From contig JAIUOB010000005.1 of the NCBI GenBank assembly GCA_020161135.1, positions 310,001-374,000 on the forward strand: a stretch of DNA of 64,000 nucleotides. Direction: 5' to 3'. This document shows positions 52,706 through 62,016 of this stretch, one piece after another. The notes beneath the pieces were generated by a model. The model worked only from the letters and a program-made list of their open reading frames with translations, ran no database searches and was not told where the DNA came from. This stretch comes from Gemmatimonadota bacterium. Its GTDB lineage: Bacteria; Gemmatimonadota; Gemmatimonadetes; Gemmatimonadales; Gemmatimonadaceae. The first letter of the stretch is position 1. Every line of letters starts with the position of its first letter. The position numbers and the translations under genes are program-made.

Positions 52706-53743
52706 GTGGTCACCTTCGTCCTGTTCATCGTCTTCACGGCGCTCGCGTTCGACTTCATCAACGGGTTCCACGATTCGGCGAATTCCATCGCCACCATCGT
52801 CGGTACCCGCGTCCTCTCTCCCCTCGCGGCCGTCATCTGGGCCGCCGTGTTCAACTTCTCGGCGCTCTTCTTCGTCGGCTCCGGGGTCGCGAAGTCGGTG
52901 GCCTCCGGCTTCGTCGAGCTCAGCGTCGTCGACGCCAACGTCATCTTCGGTGGGTTGCTCGGGGCGATCATCTGGAACCTGCTGACCTGGTGGTTCGGCA
53001 TTCCCTCCAGTTCGTCGCATGCGCTCATCGGCGGCTATGCGGGTGCCGCGGTGGCCAAGGCGGGCTTCGGGGCCCTGCTCTGGGGCAAGAAGTGGATCGA
53101 GACGCTCTCGGCCATCGTGCTGTCGCCCACGCTGGGCGCGCTCATGGGCTTCCTGCTCATGGTGCTGGTCATGAATGCCTTCCGGCGCGTGGCCAACAAC
53201 AAGGCGGAACGATTCTTCCGGGTGGCGCAGCTCACCAGCTCCGCGCTGCTCTCGCTGGCGCACGGCGGCAATGACGCGCAGAAAACCATGGGCATCATCG
53301 TCGGGCTGCTCGTGGCCACGCAGGCGCAGTTCGTGGGGCAGACCGGACTGCTGTCCCACCTGCACGTCACCACGCTGGACCACATCCCGGTCTGGGTCGA
53401 ACTGTCGGCCTACACCATGATCTCGCTCGGCACGCTGTTCGGTGGGTGGCGCATCGTGCACACGATGGGCACGCGCATCACGAAGCTGCGCCCGGTGGGC
53501 GGTTTCTGCGCGGAGACGGGCGGTGCGATGGTCATCCTGAGTGCCACGAAGCTCGGCATTCCGGTGAGCACGACGCACACCATCACGGGCGCCATCGTGG
53601 GCGTGGGCGCCACCAATCGCCTGTCGGCGGTGCGGTGGGGGCTGGCCAGTCGCATCGTGTGGGCGTGGGTCGTGACCATTCCCGCGAGTGCGGCGATGGC
53701 GGCGCTCACGTACTGGCTGCTTGCGGCCTTCAATCCTCTCTGA
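52706..53743 (+). CDS. pit: Low-affinity inorganic phosphate transporter, Pit family
   Basis: Inner-membrane symporter taking up metal phosphate with protons. The 345-residue protein has about ten helices and the duplicated PD001131 signatures: DFINGFHDSANSIATIVGTR (16-35) and LAHGGNDAQKTMG in the second half; SSSSHALIGGYAGAA and STTHTITGAIVGVGA are the repeated re-entrant segments. GTG start at 52706. Second gene of DUF47-pit-ppk1-porin. Confidence 0.95.
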   Translation: MVTFVLFIVFTALAFDFINGFHDSANSIATIVGTRVLSPLAAVIWAAVFNFSALFFVGSGVAKSVASGFVELSVVDANVIFGGLLGAIIWNLLTWWFGIPSSSSHALIGGYAGAAVAKAGFGALLWGKKWIETLSAIVLSPTLGALMGFLLMVLVMNAFRRVANNKAERFFRVAQLTSSALLSLAHGGNDAQKTMGIIVGLLVATQAQFVGQTGLLSHLHVTTLDHIPVWVELSAYTMISLGTLFGGWRIVHTMGTRITKLRPVGGFCAETGGAMVILSATKLGIPVSTTHTITGAIVGVGATNRLSAVRWGLASRIVWAWVVTIPASAAMAALTYWLLAAFNPL

Positions 53744-53751
53744 GACCGGTG

Positions 53752-53779
53752 GGACGGTCGACGACGTCGTCGACCGTCC
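53752..53779. promoter_or_regulatory. Perfect 28-bp palindrome just before ppk1
   Basis: GGACGGTCGACGAC (53752-53765) is followed without spacer by its exact complement (53766-53779). It ends 7 nt before the ppk1 ATG and begins 8 nt after the pit stop. It could be an operator or, as RNA, a hairpin hiding the ppk1 start region; no Shine-Dalgarno sequence is otherwise visible. Confidence 0.8.
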
Positions 53780-53786
53780 GCTCCCC

Positions 53787-55916
53787 ATGCCTTCGGACAG
53801 CGCGCTTTCGCTCCCGTACCTGAATCGCGAGCTGTCGTGGCTCGACTTCAATGCGCGTGTCCTCGAGGAGGCGTGCGATCCGCGGGTGCCGTTGCTCGAA
53901 CGGCTCAAGTTCCTCGCGATCTTCAGCACCAACCTCGACGAGTTCTACATGGTGCGCGTGGCGGGGCTGCGGCGGAAGGTCGCGGTGGGAGCGCCGCAGT
54001 ATGCGCCCGACCCGCTCGCGCCGCCCGACCAGCTCGTGGCCATCCGTGCCCGCGTGGCGGAGTTGCTGGAGCGACGCCGGACGCTGCTGCATCGCGAGCT
54101 GCTGCCGGCGCTCGCCGAACACGGGGTGCGCCTGTACCGCATGGACGACCTGTCGGACAAGGAGCGCGAGCGTGTGCTCGCCTACTTCGAGTCGCAGGTC
54201 TTTCCGGTGCTCACGCCGCTCGCGGTCGACCCGGGGCACCCGTTCCCATACATCTCCAACCTGTCGCTGTCGCTGGCCGTCGAGATCCGCGACCCCGTGA
54301 CCGGCAAGGAGCACTTCGCGCGCGTGAAGGTGCCGCGGTCGTTGCCGCGGTGGGTTTCGTTCGGACGCGCGAACGCGTGGGTGCCCCTCGAAGAGGTCAT
54401 CGGCGCGCACCTGGGCACGCTGTTCCCGGGCATGGAGGTGCGGCGCTGGACGACCTTCCGCATCACCCGCTACTCCGACCTCGATCTCGGGCAGATGGAC
54501 CAGCCCGAGGACCTGCTGGAGACCATCGAGCAGCAGGTGTTCCAGCGCCGCTTCGGCGAGGTGGTGCGGCTCGAGGTGCAGCGCGACATGCCGGCGCACA
54601 CGCGCACGCTGCTGCTCGAGGAGCTCAGCGAGTCGGAGACGCAGCATGTCGCGCCGCTCGACGAGCGGGATGTGCACGACCAGGATCGCCTGCTGGAGCT
54701 GGGTGACCTGATGCAGCTCGCGCTGCTCGACGTGCCCGAACTGCGCGACCCGCTGCACGTGCCGCAAGTGCCACCGGCCTTCCGCGAAGGGCGCAACATC
54801 TTCGACGTGCTGCGCGAGCGCGACGTGCTCGTGCATCACCCGTACGAGTCGTTCAGCGCCTCGGTGGAAGCCTTCCTGGAGGCCGCGGCAGCCGATCCGC
54901 ACGTGCTGGCCATCAAGCTCACGCTGTACCGGACCTCCGGGGACACCGCCATCGTGCGGGCGCTCACCGAGGCGGCCGAGGCGGGGAAGCAGGTGGCGGT
55001 GATCATCGAGCTGCAGGCACGGTTCGATGAGCAGAACAACATCACCTTCGCGCGCACGATGGAGAGCTACGGCATCCATGTCGCGTACGGACTGCCGGGG
55101 CTCAAGACGCACGCCAAGACGGTGCTGGTGGTGCGTCGCGACGCCGATGGCATCCGGCGGTACGTGCACGTGGGCACTGGCAACTACAACTCCAAGACCG
55201 CGCGGTTGTACACGGACATCGGCTTGTTCACCTGCAGTCCCAAGGTGGGCGCTGATCTCTCCGATCTCTTCAATTCGCTCACCGGAGTGTCGCGGCAGCG
55301 CGCGTACCGGCGGTTGGCGGTGGCACCGACGTCGCTGCGCACGCGCACGCTGGAGCTCATCGACCGCGAGGCGCAGCACGCCCGCGAGGGGCGGGGCGGG
55401 CGCATCATCGCGAAGATGAACGCGCTGGTCGACCCCGAGGTCATCGAGGCGCTCTATCGCGCCTCACAGGCCGGCGTGGAGATCGACCTCATCATCCGCG
55501 GCATCTGCTGCCTCCTGCCCGGCCTCGCCGGCGTGAGCGACCGCATCCGGGTGCGCAGCATCATCGGGCGTTTCCTCGAGCATTCGCGCATCGCGTGCTT
55601 CGGCAATGGTGGGCATCCCGAGTACTACATCGGCAGCGCCGATTGGATGCCGCGCAACTTCGACCGTCGCGTCGAGGCGATGATCCCGATCGACGACCCG
55701 GCGCTGCACCGTGGCGTCCAGTCCGTGCTCGACACCTGCCTGCGGGACAATCGGCAGGCGTGGGTGCTGGGGCCGGATGGGCGGTACCGCCGCGCGATGC
55801 CGACCCCGGACGAGCCGGAGCGCGCCACGCAGATGCGCCTCATGCGGGAACCGTGGGGTGGCGAGGACGCGCCGTCGGCTCCCATGAAGCGGAAAAAATC
55901 CAAGGGGCGTCGTTAG
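53787..55916 (+). CDS. ppk1: Polyphosphate kinase 1
   Basis: Makes long-chain polyphosphate from ATP at the membrane. The 709-residue protein has all four PPK1 domains: N-terminal YLNRELSWLDFNARVLEEA (11-29), head domain, and two phospholipase-D-like C-terminal domains. The autophosphorylated histidine corresponds to His442 in GLKTHAKTVLV, the second to His599 in FLEHSRIA; VHVGTGNYNSKTARLYTD lies between. The tail is Lys/Arg-rich (KRKKSKGRR). ATG at 53787, right after the 28-bp palindrome. The phosphate porin gene follows after 9 nt. Confidence 0.97.
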   Translation: MPSDSALSLPYLNRELSWLDFNARVLEEACDPRVPLLERLKFLAIFSTNLDEFYMVRVAGLRRKVAVGAPQYAPDPLAPPDQLVAIRARVAELLERRRTLLHRELLPALAEHGVRLYRMDDLSDKERERVLAYFESQVFPVLTPLAVDPGHPFPYISNLSLSLAVEIRDPVTGKEHFARVKVPRSLPRWVSFGRANAWVPLEEVIGAHLGTLFPGMEVRRWTTFRITRYSDLDLGQMDQPEDLLETIEQQVFQRRFGEVVRLEVQRDMPAHTRTLLLEELSESETQHVAPLDERDVHDQDRLLELGDLMQLALLDVPELRDPLHVPQVPPAFREGRNIFDVLRERDVLVHHPYESFSASVEAFLEAAAADPHVLAIKLTLYRTSGDTAIVRALTEAAEAGKQVAVIIELQARFDEQNNITFARTMESYGIHVAYGLPGLKTHAKTVLVVRRDADGIRRYVHVGTGNYNSKTARLYTDIGLFTCSPKVGADLSDLFNSLTGVSRQRAYRRLAVAPTSLRTRTLELIDREAQHAREGRGGRIIAKMNALVDPEVIEALYRASQAGVEIDLIIRGICCLLPGLAGVSDRIRVRSIIGRFLEHSRIACFGNGGHPEYYIGSADWMPRNFDRRVEAMIPIDDPALHRGVQSVLDTCLRDNRQAWVLGPDGRYRRAMPTPDEPERATQMRLMREPWGGEDAPSAPMKRKKSKGRR

Positions 55917-55925
55917 TTTAGGCGG

Positions 55926-57137
55926 ATGCGCACTCGCATCCCCCTCCGCATCGCCCTGGCCGCCCTGAGCCTCTCGGCGGCCGCCGCACTCGGCGCGCAG
56001 CCGGCGCCCGCCTTCCCCAACCCCGCCATCACGCTGGACGGGAAGGGGATCACGATCAACGGTACCGACAGCGTCACGCGCCTCAACCTGCGCTTCCGCG
56101 TGCAGGAGGTGTTCGCCGCCACGAGCGAGTCGGACGACGACCTCTCGATCAAGCGGAGCCAGTTCGCGGTGCGCCGCATGCGCCTGCGGCTCGAAGGCGT
56201 GCTCAAGGACCCGCGTCTGCGTGTGAATGTGCAGCTGTCCTTCGCGCGCGGCGACATGGACCAGGAGAACACGAACTTCGCGAACGTGCTGCGCGACGCC
56301 TATGTGACGTGGCAGTTCACGCCGCACCTCGCCGGATCCTTCGGGCAGGCCAAGTTGCCGGGCAACCGCCAGCGGCTCGTGTCATCGAGTGAACTGCAGT
56401 CGGCCGATCGCTCCCCCGTCAACGCGCTCTTCACCGTCGACCGTGACGTCGGCGCCTTCCTGGCCTACTCGCGCGACGTGGGGCGCGCGCGCTACGTGAT
56501 TCGCGGGGCGGTGAGCAGCGGCGAAGGGCGCAACCCGCAGACGGGCGACGACGGGCTGGCCTGGACGACGCGCTGGGAGCTGCTGCCCTTCGGGGCCTTC
56601 ACCAACGGCGGCGATTACTTCGAGGGCGACCTCGCGCGGGAGCCGCGCCTCAAGCTCTCCGTGGCGGCGGGCCTCTCGCACAACGACCGCGCGCTTCGCA
56701 CGGGTGGCCAGTTGGGTCCGGCGTTGTTCGTGCAGCGCAGCATGACCACGTACTTCGCCGATGCGATGCTCAAGCGTCGCGGCGTGATGGTGGCGGCCGA
56801 GTATGCGCATCGCACCGCGCCCGATCCGATCACGCGCAGCGGCGCCAACACGCGCGCCGTGTTCGCGGGCCAGGGGCTCAATGTGCAGGCCAGCTGGCTC
56901 ACCCGACGCAATTGGGAGCCCCAGCTCCGCTTCAGCAGCGTGACCCCGGCTCGCGCCATCCAGGGTGTCTCCGGCATCGAGGCCACGCGCGAGGGCAGCG
57001 TGGGGCTCGGGCGCTACGTGAACGGACACCGCATCAAGGCCAACGGCGAACTGTTCCGCACCGACTACCGCAACCTGGCGCTGCGCACGAAGCGGGCGGA
57101 CTGGACGCTGCGCCTCGGTGCCGAAGTGGGCATCTGA
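55926..57137 (+). CDS. Phosphate-selective porin O/P family outer-membrane protein
   Basis: A 403-residue exported beta-barrel. Signal peptide about 1-24 (LRIALAALSLSAAAALGA, before Q). The mature sequence matches the OprO/OprP fold: RLNLRFRVQEVF, the strand-loop FAVRRMRLRLEGVLKDPRLRVNVQLSF near the N-terminus, and GSFGQAKLPGNRQRLVSSSELQ, the region that carries constriction residues in the family. It ends in an aromatic-poor strand WTLRLGAEVGI. Position after ppk1 supports phosphate or polyphosphate uptake across the outer membrane. Confidence 0.9.
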   Translation: MRTRIPLRIALAALSLSAAAALGAQPAPAFPNPAITLDGKGITINGTDSVTRLNLRFRVQEVFAATSESDDDLSIKRSQFAVRRMRLRLEGVLKDPRLRVNVQLSFARGDMDQENTNFANVLRDAYVTWQFTPHLAGSFGQAKLPGNRQRLVSSSELQSADRSPVNALFTVDRDVGAFLAYSRDVGRARYVIRGAVSSGEGRNPQTGDDGLAWTTRWELLPFGAFTNGGDYFEGDLAREPRLKLSVAAGLSHNDRALRTGGQLGPALFVQRSMTTYFADAMLKRRGVMVAAEYAHRTAPDPITRSGANTRAVFAGQGLNVQASWLTRRNWEPQLRFSSVTPARAIQGVSGIEATREGSVGLGRYVNGHRIKANGELFRTDYRNLALRTKRADWTLRLGAEVGI

Positions 57138-57138
57138 C

Positions 57139-57161
57139 CACGAGGCTCCCTGCGCCTCGTG
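57139..57161. terminator. Hairpin between convergent porin and ppx genes
   Basis: CACGAGGC (57139-57146) and GCCTCGTG (57154-57161) form an 8-bp perfect stem with a 7-nt loop, starting one base after the porin stop codon and ending 9 bases from the ppx stop. It likely serves both converging phosphate operons. Confidence 0.6.
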
Positions 57162-57170
57162 CGATGACGG

Positions 57171-58763
57171 CTATTCCCCGTCGCCGTCCTCGGCGCTGAT
57201 CGTCGTGCCATCGGGCGCCACCACCACCACGGGGCGCCCGAGCACCTCGGCCAGCAGCGCACTCTTGCGGCTCGCGCCCCAGCACTCGAGGCGCACACTG
57301 GTGGCGCCCGGGGCCTCACGCACCGTGACGCGCACCGCCTGTTGCCCCCATCGCACCGACACGCCCGCCACGGCGGCGATGTGTCCGCGATCGAGGCCGT
57401 CCGCGAAGCGGAGCAGGGCCGACAGCTTCACGATGCGTTCGCGCGTGGCGCGATCGAGTTCGCCGAAGCCCGCGTGCTTCACCTTGGGGGCTGCGCCGCG
57501 GTGATAGCGCGCGACGTGCGCGATGATGACGCGCTCGGCCGGCGTCATGCCGATGAAGTCGGCGTGCGAGATGAGATGGTACGAGTGCTTGTGGTGCTTC
57601 TCGTAGTTGATGTGGTAGCCCACATCGTGCAGCAGCGCGGCGTCGGCCAGCAGCTTGCGGTCGGCGGCACCGAGGCCGAGGCGCGGACCGAGGGCGTCGA
57701 ACAGCTGCAGTGACAGCAGCTGCACCTGCCGGGCGTGCGGCTCCTCGTAGTGGCACCGCTCGGCGAACTCGCGCACCGAGCGCTCGCGCGCCACGCCCGG
57801 GTCGACCGGCGTGGGCGTGACCTGCGCCGCCTCGAGCAGCAGCCCTTCGCGAATGCCGTAGCCCGACGTGAGCAACTCGCGCGGATCGAAGCGTGCGAGC
57901 ACCTCGGCCGCCACACACAGCCCGGCGACGATGATGTCGGCGCGGGCCGGATTGAGCCCCGGCACCACGCGACGTTCCTCGGGGTCGAGCGACTGCAGCC
58001 AGTCGATGACGTGTTCGAGCTCGGCCCGGCTGACGCGCGCCCCATGCGTCGAGCGCACGGCCACGCGCTGCCGGTGCAGCACCACCGCAGCAAGGTTGGT
58101 GAACGTGCCACCGGACCCGATGACCGTGGCTCCACGCCAGTCCTTGACCGGCACCGCCTTGCGGAGGCCGGCTCGCACATGCTCGCGGAGCTGGCGTAGG
58201 CGACGCGGCCGGATGCCACCGCTCAGGAACTTCTCCGTGAGGCGCACCGCGCCGAACGGCAGCGATGCGACGCGTTCGATGAGCCCATCCTTGGCCAGCA
58301 CCAGCTCGAGCGACCCGCCGCCGATGTCCATGACCACCGTGCGCCCCGCGCCCAGCTCGAAGTGCGCGAGGGCGCTGCGGAAGCAGAGGAGCGCCTCCTC
58401 CTCGCCGCTGAGCACGCGTACGGGAATGTCCGTGGCCTCGAGCACCTGCGCGGTGAAGGTGGCCGAGTTGCTGGCGTCGCGCACCGCGCTGGTTGCGACC
58501 ACTTCGATGCGGGCGGCGCCCAACTGACGCGCCAACGTGACCATGCGCTGCACGGCGGCCACTGCCGCCTCGACGGCCGCGTCGGAGAGCGCGCCCGTCG
58601 ACTCGAGTCCATCGCCGAGGCGCGGCATCGCCTTCATCTCGTCGACGACGCGAATCTGCCCCGCCGGGGAGACATCGGCGACGATCTGCCGCACCGAGTT
58701 CGAGCCGATGTCGATGGCCGCGATGCGGACGTCGGTGGCGGTGGCGGCGCCGGGAGCGGTCAT
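57171..58763 (-). CDS. ppx: Exopolyphosphatase / GppA family
   Basis: Removes terminal phosphate from polyphosphate or converts pppGpp to ppGpp; 530 residues. Actin-like ATPase-fold phosphate loops: IDIGSNSVRQIV (17-28), VVMDIGGGSLELVL (about 142-155) and VIGSGGTFTNLA; the catalytic Glu is expected near LSGEEEALL. A C-terminal HD-type helical domain (ALLHDVGYHINYEKHHKHS) follows, giving the long Ppx form. Its ATG shares a base with the phoU stop. Paired with ppk1 in the converging operon it allows both synthesis and mobilisation of polyphosphate. Confidence 0.95.
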   Translation of the reverse strand: MTAPGAATATDVRIAAIDIGSNSVRQIVADVSPAGQIRVVDEMKAMPRLGDGLESTGALSDAAVEAAVAAVQRMVTLARQLGAARIEVVATSAVRDASNSATFTAQVLEATDIPVRVLSGEEEALLCFRSALAHFELGAGRTVVMDIGGGSLELVLAKDGLIERVASLPFGAVRLTEKFLSGGIRPRRLRQLREHVRAGLRKAVPVKDWRGATVIGSGGTFTNLAAVVLHRQRVAVRSTHGARVSRAELEHVIDWLQSLDPEERRVVPGLNPARADIIVAGLCVAAEVLARFDPRELLTSGYGIREGLLLEAAQVTPTPVDPGVARERSVREFAERCHYEEPHARQVQLLSLQLFDALGPRLGLGAADRKLLADAALLHDVGYHINYEKHHKHSYHLISHADFIGMTPAERVIIAHVARYHRGAAPKVKHAGFGELDRATRERIVKLSALLRFADGLDRGHIAAVAGVSVRWGQQAVRVTVREAPGATSVRLECWGASRKSALLAEVLGRPVVVVAPDGTTISAEDGDGE

Positions 58764-59503
58764 CAGAGGGCGTCGGAGAGAGGCGCGGGGGGCGTGGCGG
58801 GGTCGGCGGGGGGTGCGTCAGGCTCGTCGTCGTACCGATGGCGAATCTGCTTGCCCTCTGCAAGGTACACGGCGTCCTCGCCGATGTTGGTGGCCAGGTC
58901 GGCGACGCGTTCGAGGTTGCGGCTGACCAGGAGCCACTCGAGGGCCACCGAGATGAGGCGCGGGTCCTCGACCATGCTGCCGAGGAGCGTGCGGTAGATC
59001 CCCTCGTGCAGCGCGTCCACCTCGTCGTCGGCCTTGCCTACCGCACGGCCGAGTGCCCCATCGCCGCGCGTGAAGGCATCGAGCGCGTCGCTCAGCATCG
59101 CCCGGGCGCGACGGGCCATCTCGCCGAGCGCCTCGACCGGCGGCGTGACGGAGCGCGAGGCCGCGAGGCGGGCGGCCGCCTGCGCGATGTTCACGGCGTG
59201 GTCGCCCACGCGTTCGAGATCGCTCGAGACCTTGATCGCACCGATGAGGAAGCGCAGGTCGCGCGCCATGGGCTGGTGCAGCGCGAGCATCGCGATCGCG
59301 TGGTTCTCCGCCTCTACCTCGAGGCGGTCGAGGTCGTGATCGGCCTCGATGACGGCGCGGGCCTTCTCGCCATCGCGTGACACGAACGCGTCAATGGCGA
59401 GTTCCACCAGCGATTCGGCGCGCTCGGACATGTCGAGCAACCGCTGCTTGAGCGTGGCCAGTTCGTCGTGGAAGTGCCGGTAGCCGGCGCGGATTTCGGG
59501 CAT
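58763..59503 (-). CDS. phoU: Phosphate signalling protein PhoU
   Basis: Cytoplasmic negative regulator that links the Pst transporter to the phosphate-sensing kinase. The 246-residue protein is a tandem of two three-helix repeats with metal-binding acidic motifs (KVSSDLERVGDHAVNIA and LVSRNLERVADLATNIGEDAVYL). The C-terminal 30 residues are Pro/Asp-rich. Coupled by TGATG junctions to pstB upstream and ppx downstream. No phoR/phoB pair is in the window. Confidence 0.96.
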   Translation of the reverse strand: MPEIRAGYRHFHDELATLKQRLLDMSERAESLVELAIDAFVSRDGEKARAVIEADHDLDRLEVEAENHAIAMLALHQPMARDLRFLIGAIKVSSDLERVGDHAVNIAQAAARLAASRSVTPPVEALGEMARRARAMLSDALDAFTRGDGALGRAVGKADDEVDALHEGIYRTLLGSMVEDPRLISVALEWLLVSRNLERVADLATNIGEDAVYLAEGKQIRHRYDDEPDAPPADPATPPAPLSDAL

Positions 59504-60264
59504 CAGCCGAATCTCCCGGTGATGAAGGCTTCCGTCCGGGAGTCGGTCGGATGTGTGAAGAGGCGGTCGCTCGCGCCCTCCTCGATGAGGACACCGTCGA
59601 CCAGCAGCGCCGTGCGCCTGGACAGCCGCGCCGCCTGCTGCAGGTTGTGCGTCACGATGAGGATGGTGAGGTCCCGCTGCAGTTCGTAGAGCAGCTCCTC
59701 GAGCCGCACGGTGCCCTGCGGGTCGAGGGCGCTCGTGGGCTCGTCGAGCAGGAGCACGGTCGGGCGATTCGCGAGGGCCCGCGCGACACAGAGGCGCTGC
59801 TGCTGGCCGGCAGACAGCGTGTGCGCGGGCGCATCGAGCCGGTCGCGCACCTCCTCCCACAGCGCGGCGCGGCGCAGCGCGTCCTCGACCACGTCGTCGA
59901 TGTCGCTGCCTTGCGTGCGCGAGGTCAGACGCGGTCCGTACGCGACGTTGTCGAAGATCGAGCGTGGGAACGGGTTGGAGCGCTGGAACACCATGCCCAC
60001 CCGCTGCCGCAGTGCGCTCAGGTCGGTGCCGGGGGCGAGCACGTCGTCGCCCGCCACGCGGAGCGCGCCCGCACGTCGTGCACCGGGGAGGCCTTCATCG
60101 AGCCGATTGATGGCGCGCAGCAGCGTGCTCTTGCCCGACCCGGAAGGCCCGATGATGGCGGTGATGCTGCGTGGCTGGATGGTCAGCGACACGTTCACGA
60201 GCGCCGGAGTCCCATCGAACCATGCCGAGAAGCGCTCGAACACCACACCCTCGGTCGTGGTCAT
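59503..60264 (-). CDS. pstB: Phosphate ABC transporter ATP-binding protein (second copy)
   Basis: ATPase of the high-affinity phosphate importer, 253 residues. Walker A GPSGSGKST (38-46), Q-loop GMVFQRSNPFPRSIFDNVAYG with canonical PstB sequence, signature LSAGQQQRL, Walker B VLLLDEPTSALD and H-loop VTHN. It is downstream of a diverged sister gene (60261-61088) with a 4-nt overlap, so this operon makes two different ATPase subunits. Between the two, this copy is closer to ordinary PstB in the Q-loop. Confidence 0.95.
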   Translation of the reverse strand: MTTTEGVVFERFSAWFDGTPALVNVSLTIQPRSITAIIGPSGSGKSTLLRAINRLDEGLPGARRAGALRVAGDDVLAPGTDLSALRQRVGMVFQRSNPFPRSIFDNVAYGPRLTSRTQGSDIDDVVEDALRRAALWEEVRDRLDAPAHTLSAGQQQRLCVARALANRPTVLLLDEPTSALDPQGTVRLEELLYELQRDLTILIVTHNLQQAARLSRRTALLVDGVLIEEGASDRLFTHPTDSRTEAFITGRFG

Positions 60265-61088
60265 CCGAACCGTCCGGTGAGGTACGCTTCGGTGCGCGGG
60301 TCGCGAGGCGCCGTGAAGAGCGCGCGCGAGGCGGACCCTTCGACAACGCGTCCCTCGAGCAGGAAGACGGTGTCGTCGGAGATGCGCGCCGCCTGCAGCA
60401 GGTTGTGCGTCACCAGCACCACGGTCATCGCACCGCGCAGGTCGTAGAGCAGCTCCTCGATGCGCTGCGTCGCGAGTGGGTCGAGCGAGGCCGTGGGTTC
60501 GTCGAGGAGCAGCACGTCGGGCTGCACGGCGAGGGCACGTGCGAGGCAGAGGCGTTGCTGCTGGCCGCCGGACAGCGCCATCGCATTGCCGTCGAGGCGG
60601 TCCGCCACGTCGCGCCAGAGACCCGAGCGCCGCAGCGCCTCCTCCACGCGCGCCTGCAGCGCGGGTCGCGACAGACGCGGCCAGTGCGCGCGCACGCCAG
60701 CCGCCACGTTCTCGAAGACGCTGAGCGTCACGAACGGCGTAGGGCGTTGTCCCACCATGCCGATGCGCCGGCGCAGCGCGCCCGGGTCGACCGCACTGTC
60801 GTAAATGTCGGTGGGCGCCGTGGCGCGCGCGTCATCTGCGGCGGTCTCCTTGACCGTGACCTCGCCACGCACCCAAGCGCGTGGCTGTAGCTCGTGCAGG
60901 CGGTTGAGGCAGCGCAACAGCGTGCTCTTCCCGCACCCGGATGGCCCGATCACGGCCGTCACGCGCCCGCCAGCGCACGGAAACGACACGTCGTGCAGCA
61001 CGGTGCGTGCGCCGAACCCGGCGGAGAGCCCGTCGATGGTGAGGGTCGGTGCGCCCGCCACGCGCGCGCCTCCGGTGGCGTCAGTCAT
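60261..61088 (-). CDS. pstB: Phosphate ABC transporter ATP-binding protein (first copy)
   Basis: A 275-residue PstB paralogue. Walker A GPSGCGKST (48-56), signature LSGGQQQRL, Walker B VLLLDEPTASLD and VTHN are intact; the Q-loop reads GMVGQRPTPFVTLSVFENV, departing from the usual GMVFQ-PNPF-SIYDNV. The insert before it keeps the PstB-typical GEVTV and DIYDSAVDPGALRR. Overlaps pstA by 8 nt and the second pstB by 4 nt. Tandem pstB genes are known from Bacillus subtilis (pstBA, pstBB). Confidence 0.94.
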   Translation of the reverse strand: MTDATGGARVAGAPTLTIDGLSAGFGARTVLHDVSFPCAGGRVTAVIGPSGCGKSTLLRCLNRLHELQPRAWVRGEVTVKETAADDARATAPTDIYDSAVDPGALRRRIGMVGQRPTPFVTLSVFENVAAGVRAHWPRLSRPALQARVEEALRRSGLWRDVADRLDGNAMALSGGQQQRLCLARALAVQPDVLLLDEPTASLDPLATQRIEELLYDLRGAMTVVLVTHNLLQAARISDDTVFLLEGRVVEGSASRALFTAPRDPRTEAYLTGRFG

Positions 61089-62016
61089 CGAACCGCCCCA
61101 CGCGTGGCGTCACCGCCGCCAGCAGGCGCGCACGCGCGGCCAGCACACCGCGTGCGAGCGCGGCGAAGCCGGCGACGATGAGCAGGAGTACCAGCGCGCT
61201 GGTCCACGCCTGCGCGCGCCAGTCGTCGTACGGCCCGAGCGCATAGGCGTAGATCTGGAGCGGCACCGCCGCGATGGGACGCGCGGGATCGGCCGACCAG
61301 TACGGACTGCCGAAGGCCGTGAAGAGCAGGGGGGCCGCCTCGCCGGCCGCCCGCGCCGTGGCCAGCAGCACCGCGGTGGCAATGCCGGGGAGCGCGGTGC
61401 GCAGCACCACCACGCGCGCCGTCCGCCAGCGACTGAACCCGAGCGCCATGGCCGCCTCCGAAAGCGCCGGCGGTACCAGGCGCACCATGCTTTCGGTCGC
61501 GCGCGCCACGAGCGGGATGATGAGCAGCGCAAGCGCCGCCCCACCGGCCCAGGCGGAGAAGTGCCCCGAGGGACGCACCACGAGTTCCCACACCGCAATG
61601 CCGATCACGATCGTCGGCAGGCCGCCGAGGACATCGGCGAGGAGCCGCACGACACTGGCCGTGCGCGCGCCCCGATGCTCGGCGAGAAAGAGCCCCGCAC
61701 CCACTCCGACGGGCACCGCGAAGGTGGTGGCGATGAGCACCAGCAGCAGGGAGCCGAGGAGGCCGTTCGCGATGCCGCCGCCGCGGACGCCGGGCGGCGC
61801 CGGCGCCGTCGTGAGGAACGTCGGCGTGAGCTGGCCGATGCCACTGACCAGGATGTGTCCCACGATGAGCAGGCACGGCGTGAGCGTGAGCAGGGCGCCA
61901 CTCCACAGCGCCACCGTCATCGCGCGGGCGCGCCATCGGCGCGGCGTCGCGTGCACCGCCCGCATGCTGGCACCCGGTCGGTCGGCAGGCGACACGGTGG
62001 AGTCCTGCCCGCTCAC
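61081..62016 (-). CDS. pstA: Phosphate ABC transporter permease PstA
   Basis: Inner-membrane channel subunit, 311 residues with six helices; the ABC-contact (EAA-like) loop ALSEAAMALGFSRWRTARVVVLRTALPGI is in the second half, and ATARAAGEAAPLLFTAFG follows as in PstA. The start is the GTG at 62016 because it overlaps the pstC stop (GTGA); an in-frame ATG at 62067 is possible but would overlap pstC by 55 nt. Confidence 0.95.
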   Translation of the reverse strand: MSGQDSTVSPADRPGASMRAVHATPRRWRARAMTVALWSGALLTLTPCLLIVGHILVSGIGQLTPTFLTTAPAPPGVRGGGIANGLLGSLLLVLIATTFAVPVGVGAGLFLAEHRGARTASVVRLLADVLGGLPTIVIGIAVWELVVRPSGHFSAWAGGAALALLIIPLVARATESMVRLVPPALSEAAMALGFSRWRTARVVVLRTALPGIATAVLLATARAAGEAAPLLFTAFGSPYWSADPARPIAAVPLQIYAYALGPYDDWRAQAWTSALVLLLIVAGFAALARGVLAARARLLAAVTPRVGRFDD

